64,000 bases of DNA from Chelatococcus sp. YT9 (GTDB lineage: Bacteria > Pseudomonadota > Alphaproteobacteria > Rhizobiales > Beijerinckiaceae): contig NZ_JAHBRW010000002.1 in assembly GCF_018398315.1 (NCBI RefSeq), forward strand, positions 108,637-172,636, read 5' to 3'. The notes below the pieces were generated by a model. That model searched no databases. It was not told the origin of the DNA and saw only the letters and a program-made list of their open reading frames with translations. Below are positions 16,987-25,892 of the stretch, piece after piece. A program made the translations under genes and the position numbers. How positions within the stretch are numbered: the stretch's first letter is position 1; each line of letters starts with the position of its first letter.

Positions 16987-17766
16987 TCACAGGAGACTGC
17001 GCACCAAGCCGCCGTCCACCGCGATATTCTGCGCGGTGATGTAATCGGCATGTCGCGAGCACAGAAATGCGCAGAGCGGTCCGAAATCTTCGGCAGTGCC
17101 GAGCCTCCCGGCTGGCACTGAAGCGGCCATCTGCGCGGACGCCTCCGCTTCTGAAATCTGATCGCGCGAGGCGCGGGCTCTTATGACGCGGTCGAGGGCG
17201 CCGGTCGCCATGAGACCTGGCAGAATGTTGTTCACGGTCACGCCCTTGCCGATGACTTCGCGGGCAAGCGTAGCCATCGCCCCGGTGAGACCGGCACGAA
17301 CGCCATTAGCCAGCGCCATGTTGGGATAGGGCTCCTTCACGGCAAAGGAAGTGATGTTGACGATCCGGCCGAAACCGGTCTCGATCATGCCGGGCAACAG
17401 CAGCCGCGCGGCTTCGATCGCGGCCAGCATGTTCACCTCGAGCGCCTTGCGCCAGGTCTCGAGCTGGTGGTCGGTGAACTGCCCGGTCGGCGGGCCGCCG
17501 GCATTGGTGACGAGAATGCGAATGGGACCGATCTGTTCCTGCGCCTCCGCGATCAGGCGCCCAGGCTGATCCGCATCCGACACATCTCCCTGTACGAAGA
17601 CCGCGCCGTTTCCGATCCGGGCGACCGCCGCCTTCCCCTCTTCGGCGTTGCGACCATTGATCGCGAGCCTTACACCCGCATCGCTGAGATGATGCGCGCA
17701 GGCAAAGCCGAGGCCTTTCGTTCCGCCCAGGACAAGAGCAGTTTGACCTGCAATTCCGAGATCCAT
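16987..17766 (-). CDS. atypical short-chain dehydrogenase-like protein (BKR-like)
   Basis: This is an SDR-fold protein of 259 residues with a good dinucleotide-binding motif (LVLGGTKGLGFA, residues about 11-22) and VTNAGG at about 86-91. The catalytic serine is at about residue 140 (VNITSFAVKEP), but the usual tyrosine 13 residues later is alanine and the lysine is arginine (ALANGVRAGL). This matches a known atypical 3-oxoacyl-reductase-like SDR subgroup lacking the catalytic tetrad. It may still be active by another mechanism or be structural. It lies on the same strand after the paaF-like gene and before the liv operon, within the same regulon. Confidence 0.85.
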   Translation of the reverse strand: MDLGIAGQTALVLGGTKGLGFACAHHLSDAGVRLAINGRNAEEGKAAVARIGNGAVFVQGDVSDADQPGRLIAEAQEQIGPIRILVTNAGGPPTGQFTDHQLETWRKALEVNMLAAIEAARLLLPGMIETGFGRIVNITSFAVKEPYPNMALANGVRAGLTGAMATLAREVIGKGVTVNNILPGLMATGALDRVIRARASRDQISEAEASAQMAASVPAGRLGTAEDFGPLCAFLCSRHADYITAQNIAVDGGLVRSLL

Positions 17767-17843
17767 GGCGTTGTCTCCAAACTATCCGTGTGACGATGGT
17801 ACCGCGCAGTCGTTGAACCCAACGACAACACTAGGCGGTCCGC

Positions 17844-18653
17844 TCAGGCGCCGGTGTAATGGGGCGGGCGCTTTTCGAGAAACGCGCGCATGCCCTCGTT
17901 CTTGTCACTGGTGGCGAAGAGGACCTGTAGGGCCTTGCGCTCCAACGCCAGCGCCGCACCAAGTGACGCGTCCTGCCCCTGCAGGATAACCTCCTTGATT
18001 TGGGCGAGCGCGATCGGCGGCAACTTTGTCATCTGCTCTGCCATCTTCATGGCTGTCGCAAAAACCTCTTCATCGGCAACGAGCTTGCTGACGAGGCCCA
18101 TCGCATAAGCTTCCTGCGCGTCGATGATCTCACCTGTCAGGCAAAGGCGCATCGCCTGGAACTTGCCAACGGCGCGCGTCAGGCGCTGGGTACCACCCGC
18201 GCCGGGCATTATCCCGACCCGGACCTCCGGCTGACCGAGTTTGGCGCTGCGCCCGGCGATGATGATGTCCGCATGCATGGCAAGTTCGAGTCCCCCGCCC
18301 AGCGCAAAGCCGTTCACCGCCGCGATGACCGGTTGCGGGCAACGACCAATCGCCTCCCACAGCCGTTCGTTGTGGCGAAGATACATATCGACGGCGCCGA
18401 TTTCAGCCATGTCTTGGATATCGGCTCCGGCTGCGAAGCTTGTTTCGTCGCCGGTTAGGACAACACATCGCAGGAGGCTGTCGTCGGCGAACTCCTCAAA
18501 GATTTCAGCGAGCTTCCGACGCACTGACATATTGAGAGCATTGCGCACTTGCGGCCGATTGATACGGACCACCGCGACGGCATCGCTCACGCGCTCAAGG
18601 ATCACTTCCGAATTCATGGGAAGACCCACGGATGGATTCGCGGATTTGTCCAT
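17844..18653 (-). CDS. paaF: enoyl-CoA hydratase (PaaF-like)
   Basis: This is a crotonase-family enzyme of 269 residues, expected to hydrate 2,3-dehydroadipyl-CoA or a similar enoyl-CoA. Both catalytic glutamates are present, Glu123 (GGGLELAMHAD) and Glu143 (GQPEVRVGIMPGAGGTQRL), and the CoA-binding oxyanion loop is SFAAGADIQDM. The overall pattern is that of E. coli PaaF. Its ATG overlaps the upstream thiolase stop by one base (TGATG), so the two are coupled. The frame continues far upstream inside the thiolase gene but that is a shadow. The symbol is by resemblance; the physiological enoyl-CoA is not proven. Confidence 0.88.
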   Translation of the reverse strand: MDKSANPSVGLPMNSEVILERVSDAVAVVRINRPQVRNALNMSVRRKLAEIFEEFADDSLLRCVVLTGDETSFAAGADIQDMAEIGAVDMYLRHNERLWEAIGRCPQPVIAAVNGFALGGGLELAMHADIIIAGRSAKLGQPEVRVGIMPGAGGTQRLTRAVGKFQAMRLCLTGEIIDAQEAYAMGLVSKLVADEEVFATAMKMAEQMTKLPPIALAQIKEVILQGQDASLGAALALERKALQVLFATSDKNEGMRAFLEKRPPHYTGA

Positions 18654-19855
18654 CACGCCTTCTCCATCACGAGGGCGATCCCTTGACCGACGCCGATGCA
18701 CATGCTGCACAGGGCACGCTTGGCCCCGCGCTCCTGCAGTTCCACCGCGGCGGTCAACGCGAGCCGGGCGCCGGACATCCCCAGTGGGTGCCCGAGCGCA
18801 ATCGCGCCTCCGTTCGGATTGACGTGCTCGGCGTCGTCCGGCAGGCCGAGTTCGCGTAGACACGCGAGTGCCTGCGCGGCAAATGCCTCGTTGAGCTCGA
18901 CCACATCCATGTCCGAAATTTGAAGCCCCAGACGCTCCATAAGCTTGCGGCTTGCCGGCACGGGCCCCATTCCCATGATCCGTGCCTCGACGCCCGCCGT
19001 CGCCAGCCCCACCACCCTGACAAGGGGCGTCAGACCATAGCGAGCCACCGCAGCGCCGGATGCAACTATCAACGCGGCGGCTCCGTCATTGACACCCGAC
19101 GCATTGCCCGCTGTGACACTCCCTCCTTTACGAAAAGGTGTCGGAAGCTGTGCGAGCTTTTCGACCGTCGTCTCGCGGGGATGCTCGTCCGTGTCGACGA
19201 CGATCGGCTCACCTTTTCGCTGCGGAATCGCAACGGGCACGATCTCTCGCCCGAAGCGTCCGGATTTCTGAGCCCGCGCGGCACGTTGCTGGCTGCGTGC
19301 GGCGAAGGCATCCTGATCCTCGCGTAAGATCGCGAACTGCTCGGCCACGTTCTCAGCGGTCTCCGGCATGGAATCGATGCCACAACGCTCTCTTAGTGCC
19401 GGATTGACGAAACGCCACCCGATCGTTGTGTCGAAGACCTCGGCGGAGCGGGAGAAGGGGGAGCTGGCCTTGCCCATCACGAAAGGAGCTCGCGTCATGG
19501 ATTCGACGCCACCAGCGATGATCACCTCCGCCTCGCCCGCCCGGATCGCCCGGGCCGCTTGCCCCACGGCGTCTAGACCGGAGCCGCACAGCCTGTTGAT
19601 GGTTGTGGCTGGCACGGTGTCGGGCAGTCCGGAAAGGAGCACACCCATGCGAGCCACGTTGCGGTTGTCTTCACCCGCCTGATTGGCGCAGCCCATGATG
19701 ACATCATCGATCGCCCCGGCCGGCAGTCCGGGCGCGCGCGTCATCAATTCGCGCAGAACAAGCCCCGCCATGTCGTCGGGCCGCACGGCCGCCAACGCAC
19801 CACCATAACGACCAATGGGGGTCCGCACGCCCGTGCAGATGAACGCATCCGTCAT
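18653..19855 (-). CDS. paaJ: 3-oxoadipyl-CoA thiolase (PaaJ/PcaF type)
   Basis: This is an acetyl-CoA C-acyltransferase of 400 residues. The sequence follows PaaJ/PcaF closely: [17 protein letters not shown] at the start, [15 protein letters not shown], the nucleophile Cys90 in [15 protein letters not shown], the [16 protein letters not shown] segment, His in [17 protein letters not shown] and the second cysteine in [10 protein letters not shown]. This branch cleaves 3-oxoadipyl-CoA to succinyl-CoA and acetyl-CoA, and in phenylacetate degradation also 3-oxo-5,6-dehydrosuberyl-CoA. The start MTDAFICTG is set by homology. It lies between the atypical crotonase and paaF in the minus-strand operon. 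The catalytic function is well supported; the upstream pathway is open. Confidence 0.92.
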   Translation of the reverse strand: MTDAFICTGVRTPIGRYGGALAAVRPDDMAGLVLRELMTRAPGLPAGAIDDVIMGCANQAGEDNRNVARMGVLLSGLPDTVPATTINRLCGSGLDAVGQAARAIRAGEAEVIIAGGVESMTRAPFVMGKASSPFSRSAEVFDTTIGWRFVNPALRERCGIDSMPETAENVAEQFAILREDQDAFAARSQQRAARAQKSGRFGREIVPVAIPQRKGEPIVVDTDEHPRETTVEKLAQLPTPFRKGGSVTAGNASGVNDGAAALIVASGAAVARYGLTPLVRVVGLATAGVEARIMGMGPVPASRKLMERLGLQISDMDVVELNEAFAAQALACLRELGLPDDAEHVNPNGGAIALGHPLGMSGARLALTAAVELQERGAKRALCSMCIGVGQGIALVMEKA

Positions 19856-19929
19856 GTAGCGATCTCCTTGGGGCATTCTCGAGCGAGCCGGGCACGGTTC
19901 GGCCTCGAGGATATGCCGTCAGCCTTGAA

Positions 19930-20739
19930 TTAGAGTGGGCAATCCTTGGTGAAGTTGGGTCTACGCTTCTCGCGCAGCGACGCCAGCCCTTCACGCACAT
20001 CCGGCCCTTTAAAGCCCATGAACTCAAGGGCGAGTGACGTATCGAAAGTAGGCCCTGCCATCCGCAGCCAGTTGTTCAGTGCATATTTCGTCCAACGGAT
20101 CGCAGTCGGTGAGCCGGACGCCAGTTTCTTTGCGACCTGGAGCGCTTTCTCATGCAGTTCCGCGTCGTCGACGCACAAGGAGACAAGACCGATTCGCTCC
20201 GCTTCTTCGCCGCTCACCGGCTCACAAAGCAACAGATAGTATTTCGACTTGGCGAGCCCGCAGAGGAGAGGCCAGACGATCGCGGCATGATCACCGGCAG
20301 CAACGCCGAGCCGCGTATGTCCATCGATAATGCGCGCGGAACGTGCGGCGATCGAGATGTCTGCCAGCAACCCTGCGACAAGGCCCGCTCCAACTGCCGG
20401 CCCCTGCATCGCGGAGACAATGGGTTTGGAGCAATTCACGAGATTGTAGACGAGATCGCGCGCTTCCTTCCATACACGGGTCAACGTGTGGAAATCCTCA
20501 GTCATCTCCTTGACGAGATCGAGATCGCCGCCTGACGAGAAGGCCTCACCCGCGCCGCGGATAATGACAGCCGAGACTTCAGGATCTGCATCGATGTCCC
20601 GCCATATGCGTACCAACTCTCCATGCATGATCTCATCGGCCGAGTTCAGGCGTCCGGGATTGTCCATCGTAATGCGCAGGATACGCTCTTCGGGCCAATC
20701 GAATTTCAGACGGCTATAGCTGGCGTAGGGGCTCGTCAT
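19930..20739 (-). CDS. crotonase-family protein lacking both hydratase glutamates
   Basis: This is an enoyl-CoA hydratase/isomerase superfamily protein of 269 residues. The CoA-binding region is conserved ([12 protein letters not shown]), as is the turn GPAVGAGL. However, alignment by eye with the PaaF-like neighbour places Val121 and His141 at the positions of the two catalytic glutamates, and an aspartate appears nearby in GVAAGDHAA. It is therefore unlikely to be a simple hydratase; isomerase, hydrolase or C-C lyase chemistry is possible. Its ATG overlaps the stop of the acyl-CoA ligase (ATGA), so it is translationally coupled and probably acts early on the CoA ester made by that ligase. 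Confidence 0.85.
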   Translation of the reverse strand: MTSPYASYSRLKFDWPEERILRITMDNPGRLNSADEIMHGELVRIWRDIDADPEVSAVIIRGAGEAFSSGGDLDLVKEMTEDFHTLTRVWKEARDLVYNLVNCSKPIVSAMQGPAVGAGLVAGLLADISIAARSARIIDGHTRLGVAAGDHAAIVWPLLCGLAKSKYYLLLCEPVSGEEAERIGLVSLCVDDAELHEKALQVAKKLASGSPTAIRWTKYALNNWLRMAGPTFDTSLALEFMGFKGPDVREGLASLREKRRPNFTKDCPL

Positions 20740-22268
20740 ATCTTCTTCTCCCGGTCCTTCCAGTAGGGCTCACGCAGGAAGTTCTTCTGAATCTTGCCGA
20801 TGGGTGTCTTGGGAAATTCCTGCACGAACTTCACGACCCTGGGTCGCTTGAACCGGGCGAGACGCTCTGCGCAGTGGGCGACGAGATCATCCTCCGTCAC
20901 CGACCCACCCGTTCTGATCTGGATATAAGCGGCCGGCACCTCACCCCACTTCTCGTCGGGAATTCCAAAGACGGCGCATTCCGCCACCGATGGATGCTCA
21001 TAGAGCACGTTCTCGATCTCCTTCGGATAGACGTTCTCTCCCCCCGAGATGATCATGTCCTTCGACCTGTCGACGAGAGTAACGAACCCGTCCTCATCCA
21101 CAGTCGCCAGATCGCCTGTCCATCCCCAGCCATTCCGGAAGAAATTCGCCGTTTGTTCAGGTTCGTTATAGTATTCGATCATGACGTTCTCGCCTCGGGA
21201 GACCAGTTCGCCAATTTCGCCTGCCTTAACTGGGTTGCCTTCTCGATCCACCACAGCAAGGTCGATGTTATAGGCCTGGCGCCCGACCGAGCCGAGCTTG
21301 GCAGGTAGGTTCCAATGCCGCAGCACAGTGAGAACGCCAACCTCCGACTGCCCGTAGATCTGCGTCAGCTTCAACGCCGGCAATTTGGCGAGCAGATCCC
21401 GCTGCACCCAGTCCGGCATCGGCGCTCCCGCGAACGAGAGCTTCGTCCAGGTCTTGAAATTGTCAGCGTCGAAGGCCGGATCGCTGATCACCATGCTTGC
21501 CTGGGTCGGCACCATGAATGCCGCTGTCATGCCGGTTGCGCGCGCCATGGCCGCGAAATCCGCGACATTCCATTTTGAAAGGAAGGTGCTTGTCGCACCT
21601 GCCAAGACAGCCGGCTGGAACATGATATTGAGCGCGGCCACGTGGAACAAGGGCGTGACGATTCCAACCACATCGCGCTCGTCAATCGCCTCCTCCACCA
21701 TCACCGTATGAGCCGTGATCATGCGGTTGCGATGGCTTGTCAGAACGCCTTTCGGGCGGCCGGTGGTGCCTCCGGTATAGGTCATGCTGAAAGGTTCGTC
21801 CTCGTGGATTTCCACCTTCGGACAATCGGGGGCGCCGCTGGCGAGGACTTTCTCGAAGTCCACCGCCCCTTCAGTGCGGCCGCCGACGCAGATGTAGGTC
21901 CGGATCTTCGGCAACGATGCTCGCACAGCCGCAATCTTTTCAGCAAAGACATGCTCGAAGATCAGGATTTCGACATCTGCCTTGTCGAGCACGTACTGCA
22001 GCTCTTCCGGCGCGTAGAGCACGGAGATATTGACAAGCACACCGCCCGAGCGGGCGGCACCGAAGAATGTGATGCCGTATTCGGTGCGGTTCCGACTGAT
22101 GATCCCGACCTTTCGCCCCTTCGCCAGGCCAAGGCCGATCAGGGCGTTGGCCAGCCTGTTGGCGGCGAGATCAAGGTCCTGATAGCTCAGTGAGGTCCCC
22201 TGCCAGAGGATGGCAGGCTTCCTGGGAAAACGTTCGGCTGAGCGACGTAGCATGTCACCGGTCAGCAT
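20736..22268 (-). CDS. acyl-CoA synthetase (AMP-forming)
   Basis: This is an adenylate-forming acid:CoA ligase of 510 residues that activates a carboxylic acid with ATP and CoA. The phosphate-binding loop is [14 protein letters not shown] (residues about 162-175), the adenine region reads QIYGQSEVG, the hinge region [15 protein letters not shown] and [17 protein letters not shown], and the C-terminal catalytic lysine lies in [14 protein letters not shown]. It is not PaaK-like. The start [10 protein letters not shown] follows GGGAGG; the upstream frame extension overlaps the divergent IclR gene. It is the first gene of the minus-strand operon and has a 28-bp operator-like site about 95 bases upstream. 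Substrate is probably an aromatic, alicyclic or medium-chain acid imported by the liv transporter. Confidence 0.9.
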   Translation of the reverse strand: MLTGDMLRRSAERFPRKPAILWQGTSLSYQDLDLAANRLANALIGLGLAKGRKVGIISRNRTEYGITFFGAARSGGVLVNISVLYAPEELQYVLDKADVEILIFEHVFAEKIAAVRASLPKIRTYICVGGRTEGAVDFEKVLASGAPDCPKVEIHEDEPFSMTYTGGTTGRPKGVLTSHRNRMITAHTVMVEEAIDERDVVGIVTPLFHVAALNIMFQPAVLAGATSTFLSKWNVADFAAMARATGMTAAFMVPTQASMVISDPAFDADNFKTWTKLSFAGAPMPDWVQRDLLAKLPALKLTQIYGQSEVGVLTVLRHWNLPAKLGSVGRQAYNIDLAVVDREGNPVKAGEIGELVSRGENVMIEYYNEPEQTANFFRNGWGWTGDLATVDEDGFVTLVDRSKDMIISGGENVYPKEIENVLYEHPSVAECAVFGIPDEKWGEVPAAYIQIRTGGSVTEDDLVAHCAERLARFKRPRVVKFVQEFPKTPIGKIQKNFLREPYWKDREKKI

Positions 22269-22362
22269 CCATTTCCTCCCTTTGCGAATGGAGCGGCGTG
22301 TCGCCTGCGTTACGAAGGTTGCGTGGACTCTCTCCGAGAGAGGTGATATTCGCAATGTATAA

Positions 22363-22390
22363 TTGCGAAAAGCCTTTCCGCACAGCGGAA
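22363..22390. promoter_or_regulatory. 28-bp bipartite operator-like site, copy 1
   Basis: The left part is TTGCGAAAAG and the right part is the near-palindrome TTCCGCACAGCGGAA (22376-22390). It lies between the divergent acyl-CoA ligase and IclR genes and ends 13 bases before the IclR ATG, so IclR binding here would also control its own gene. Of 28 positions, 19 are identical in all three copies. Confidence 0.8.
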
Positions 22391-22403
22391 TAGTCGAGGA
22401 GCG

Positions 22404-23216
22404 ATGATGCAGCGCGAGGACCGACAATTCGTCGACGCATTCGCGAGGGGACTGGCTATACTTGAAGCCCTTTCGCGCGAACAACGACCGCTCAATAACG
22501 GCGAGCTTTCACGCGCAACAGGCCTGCCGCCTTCCACCGTCAGCCGCCTCACTCACACCGCGATGGCGCTTGGTTATCTGCGCTTCAGCCAGTCGAAGCG
22601 TGCCTATGAACTAACCCCGAAGAACCTCACCCTCGGCTACCCGGTCTTGGCCGGGATGACATTGCTTGACCGAGCGCGGCCCCTGCTCAAACAACTGTCG
22701 GAGGAGACCGGCGAAACGGTGGGTCTTGTCATTCGCGATGGCTTACATGTGACCTTCGTCGAGGTGGTGCAGGGCTCCGAGCTCGTCGCGGTTCGTCTTG
22801 CGACGGGCGGACGCTTGCCCATTGCCGTCTCAGCAGCCGGCATTGCTATCCTCGCCGCCATGCCGGATCGCGATAGGCGCATTCTCGCCACACGCGTGCG
22901 GGCCCATCTCGCCAAGCGCGGCGGGAACGTGGAGACGTTCAACGCCAAGCTCGTAGAGGCCACGGAACTCGGCATCTGCTTTATTCGTGACGCCTGGCGG
23001 CGCGGGATCGGCGGTATCGCCATGGGGCTTGAGAACAATGGAGAAATGGCTGCGATCACCATTCCCATCGCAACGGGCAGCGTCAGCGAGATGGACATGC
23101 ACGGCCGCCTCGCCGACGCCCTGAGGGCAACGATTGACCTCTTGCGCGGAACGGCCGGCGGCGCTCACTCCGTCCAGACCGGAACGCCCAGCGAGGCCCG
23201 GCGGCGCAGCCACTGA
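22404..23216 (+). CDS. IclR-family regulator of the paa-like regulon
   Basis: This is an IclR/PcaR-type transcription factor of 270 residues. The N-terminal winged helix-turn-helix is FARGLAILEALSREQRPLNN followed by LSRATGLPPSTVSRLTHTAM, and the effector domain is recognisable in VTFVEVVQGSELVAVRLATG and GIGGIAMGLENNGEMAAI. It is divergent from the acyl-CoA ligase, with a 28-bp operator-like site directly before its start. The last 52 bases overlap the convergent end of the paaH-like gene, so both C-termini share DNA. The ATG is doubled (MM), so the start may be three bases later. I infer that it controls all three 28-bp sites. Confidence 0.9.
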   Translation: MMQREDRQFVDAFARGLAILEALSREQRPLNNGELSRATGLPPSTVSRLTHTAMALGYLRFSQSKRAYELTPKNLTLGYPVLAGMTLLDRARPLLKQLSEETGETVGLVIRDGLHVTFVEVVQGSELVAVRLATGGRLPIAVSAAGIAILAAMPDRDRRILATRVRAHLAKRGGNVETFNAKLVEATELGICFIRDAWRRGIGGIAMGLENNGEMAAITIPIATGSVSEMDMHGRLADALRATIDLLRGTAGGAHSVQTGTPSEARRRSH

Positions 23217-24664
23217 CTGGGACGGTAACGGTCATCCCCGGTGAGGGCCTGCAGCGTTGTGAGAATCGCTAGGATGTTGCGAGCGCCGCAGGATTCCACG
23301 AATTCAAGCGGACCTTGCGGGTAATTGAGCCCAAGTCGCATCGCCTTGTCGATATCGCGCGGAGCCGCCAGTCCGGCCTGGGCCATTTCGCACCCCAGAT
23401 TGGCAACCATCGCGACGATCCGCTGGGCGATGAAGCCCGGCGAGTCAGCAATCGCCGTGACTGACCGACCACGCGCGATGAGTGTATCGATTATGGCCTG
23501 CCGCATCGCCAGATCGCTGCCCGGCGCAGTCATCACGGTGACCCGCTTTGACGTGTCGAAGCTCAAATCAAGCGCAATCAGCCGGCGGGCGTCGACGCCG
23601 TGGCGTGTCGCAAACGCGGTCGCATCCTCACCGAGCGGCGCACAAAGCAACGGCGAAGTGCCATCGTCGCTTGCCAAGCACCTCAAGCCAAGCTCGTCAG
23701 CGAACTTCACGAGGCGATCGCAACGCTCCACCAGGACAACTTGCGCCGGCGCTCCGCCGGCGCTGGTCGCGTCCGCGGACGGCTTCCCCGCATGTGATCC
23801 ATAAGCATAAAACCCCCGCCCCGTCTTTCGGCCAAGCTGGCCCGTTTCCATGAGATAGCGATGATAAGGCGTCGAGCGCAGGCGCGGATCGCCGAAGAAG
23901 CTCTCATGAACAAAGCGCGTGACAGGAAAGTTCACGTCGATGCCGGTCAGGTCCATCAGCTCGAATGGCCCCATTCGGAACCCGCAGCAGTCGCGCATCA
24001 CTGCGTCGATTTCAGCGGGAGAAGCGATGTTCTCATGAAGAATGGCGAGCGCCTCCGTTGCGTAAGCGCGCCCCCCTAAGTTGACGAGAAAGCCGGGCGT
24101 ATCGCGCACCAGAACAGGCTCACGCCCAAGACGCCTTCCAAGGTCGGTTAGGGCTGCGACGACGACGTCCGTCGTCTCCGGCCCGGGAATGACCTCCACC
24201 AGCCGCATCAAAGGAACCGGATTGAAGAAATGCAACCCGCCGACGCGCCCGCGGTGTCGAAGCCCCGCCGCGATAGCACCGATAGGCAGCGAGGACGTAT
24301 TCGAGGCGAGGATCGTATCCTGACCAACAATATCCTCGAGGGCCTTGAACAAGGAACGCTTCGCTTCGAGATTCTCGACAATGGCCTCGATAACCACGTT
24401 GCAGTCTGCGAGCGCAGCGAGGACATCCACGGCGACGACGCAGCTGATGCTGGCCTCGGCCTCTTCCGTCTTCAGCTTGCCTTCATCGACGCGCTTGCGC
24501 AGACGCCTTGCAATATCGCCCCGCGCTGCCTCGGCGGCACCCGCTCGGGTATCGAAGAGGCGCACCTCAACCCCCGCTGCCGAAGCGACCTGGGCGATCC
24601 CTGAGCCCATAGCGCCCGCCCCGACAATGCCCAGTATCAGTCGCGATTCCATTATAGTCGCCAT
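23165..24664 (-). CDS. paaH: 3-hydroxyacyl-CoA dehydrogenase (PaaH-like)
   Basis: This is an NAD-dependent 3-hydroxyacyl-CoA dehydrogenase of 499 residues, the size of PaaH/PaaC proteins. The Rossmann motif is GIVGAGAMGSGIAQV near the N-terminus, the catalytic histidine lies in VGGLHFFNPVPLMRLVEV, and the first C-terminal domain shows DTPGFLVNLGGRAYATEA. A second 3HCDH C-terminal domain follows (ADSPGFIAQRIVAMVANLG and LGLNYPQGPLEFVES), as in PaaH. The start MATIMES follows GGAGAGG. It stands divergent to the paaG-like gene with a 28-bp operator-like site between. It probably oxidises 3-hydroxyadipyl-CoA before the PaaJ-like thiolase. Confidence 0.9.
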   Translation of the reverse strand: MATIMESRLILGIVGAGAMGSGIAQVASAAGVEVRLFDTRAGAAEAARGDIARRLRKRVDEGKLKTEEAEASISCVVAVDVLAALADCNVVIEAIVENLEAKRSLFKALEDIVGQDTILASNTSSLPIGAIAAGLRHRGRVGGLHFFNPVPLMRLVEVIPGPETTDVVVAALTDLGRRLGREPVLVRDTPGFLVNLGGRAYATEALAILHENIASPAEIDAVMRDCCGFRMGPFELMDLTGIDVNFPVTRFVHESFFGDPRLRSTPYHRYLMETGQLGRKTGRGFYAYGSHAGKPSADATSAGGAPAQVVLVERCDRLVKFADELGLRCLASDDGTSPLLCAPLGEDATAFATRHGVDARRLIALDLSFDTSKRVTVMTAPGSDLAMRQAIIDTLIARGRSVTAIADSPGFIAQRIVAMVANLGCEMAQAGLAAPRDIDKAMRLGLNYPQGPLEFVESCGARNILAILTTLQALTGDDRYRPSQWLRRRASLGVPVWTE

Positions 24665-24802
24665 CGGCGTTGTCCTCTCCTGGCAGCAGCAACGACCTCC
24701 GCCAGTGACCATCGCGTGGCGAGCGATGGCGGAAGTCTTCGCGGATGATCGTTTGTGAATGATGCTGAAATGACCGCGGCCGAGATCGAGGGTCAAGCAG
24801 TT

Positions 24803-24830
24803 TTGCGGAAAACTCTTTCGCACTGCGGAA
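24803..24830. promoter_or_regulatory. 28-bp bipartite operator-like site, copy 2
   Basis: The left part is TTGCGGAAAA and the right part is TTTCGCACTGCGGAA (24816-24830). It lies between the divergent paaH-like and paaG-like genes, so one site may serve both. On the minus strand a TTGACC that could be a -35 element lies just beyond it (24792-24797). Confidence 0.8.
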
Positions 24831-24918
24831 CAATTAGTCTGCCTGGCGGCCACGTGTTCGCTAGGATGATGCATGCGGGCCGGACCTGGCCTCCGTTCAT
24901 CATTAGTCGGGATCGACC

Positions 24919-25716
24919 ATGCCCCCTCACGAGACTGGGCTGAGCCAGAGTGAAAGTGCACCCGTTCTCATGGGCAAGGGCGAGGGCTATCGTATCCTCA
25001 CGCTGAACAGGCCATCGCGCCTCAATGCCTTCAATGTCGCGATGCACGAGGCGCTGCGTACAGCTCTCGACGAGGCGGAAGCGGACGACGAATGCAAGGC
25101 GCTGATCCTGACGGGGGCCGGCCGGGGCTTTTGCACGGGTCAGGATCTCGCGGACCGTATTCCCCCCGACGGTACGGTGCCGGATCTCGGCGACAGCCTC
25201 GAGCGCTACTACAATCCGCTCGTGCGACGATTACGCGCGTTCCGCTGCCCTGTGATCGCCGCCGTCAATGGCGTGGCGGCCGGGGCCGGTGCGAATATCG
25301 CGCTGGCCTGCGACATCGTCATCGCCGCGCGCTCGGCGCGCTTCCTCGAACTCTTTACCAATCTCGGCCTCGTCCCCGATTGTGGCGGCACCTGGATTCT
25401 TCCGCGTCTGATCGGTCCGGCCAGAGCGACAGCGACCATGCTTCTTGCCACGCCGGTGTCCGCCGAACAGGCTGCAGCATGGGGTCTTGTCTGGAAAATC
25501 TGCGAGGATGAAGACCTTGCGACCGAAGCCCGAGCCATCGCAGCTCTTCTCGCAAGAAAACCATCTCTTGGAATAACGCTCACCAAGCAGGCACTTGGGG
25601 CAGCTGGCACAAACAGCTTGTCCGCCCAGCTCGATCTGGAACGCGATCTGCAGCGGCAGGCTGGGTTGGAGCCAGGCTATGTCGAGCGGGTCAAGGCATT
25701 CCTGGCGAAACGCTGA
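24919..25716 (+). CDS. paaG: enoyl-CoA hydratase/isomerase (PaaG-like)
   Basis: This is a crotonase-family protein of 265 residues with the PaaG pattern: GRGFCTGQDLADR, LERYYNPLVRRLRAF, NGVAAGAGANIALACD and the catalytic aspartate Asp154 in NLGLVPDCGGTWILPRLIG. In phenylacetate degradation PaaG isomerises the ring-1,2-epoxide CoA ester to the oxepin and also shifts a double bond later in the pathway. Here there is no PaaABCDE epoxidase nearby, so the double-bond isomerase role is more likely, or another ring CoA ester is used. It is transcribed alone, divergent from paaH, under a 28-bp operator-like site, and is convergent with the LacI gene. Confidence 0.87.
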   Translation: MPPHETGLSQSESAPVLMGKGEGYRILTLNRPSRLNAFNVAMHEALRTALDEAEADDECKALILTGAGRGFCTGQDLADRIPPDGTVPDLGDSLERYYNPLVRRLRAFRCPVIAAVNGVAAGAGANIALACDIVIAARSARFLELFTNLGLVPDCGGTWILPRLIGPARATATMLLATPVSAEQAAAWGLVWKICEDEDLATEARAIAALLARKPSLGITLTKQALGAAGTNSLSAQLDLERDLQRQAGLEPGYVERVKAFLAKR

Positions 25717-25892
25717 AGTTCACTCGGAGCGATGGGCGATATCCGGCTTGTGATCAGACCCCCGAGAGTTCCCCACGGACACGACTACCGATCCCAACGA
25801 CCCGGCCATTATGCTCCAAGACCAGGCGAGCCGAGGCCGGGCCCCGGCGACCGCATTCTTGCCCGTCTGTAAGTTCCGCACCATCATCCCAA

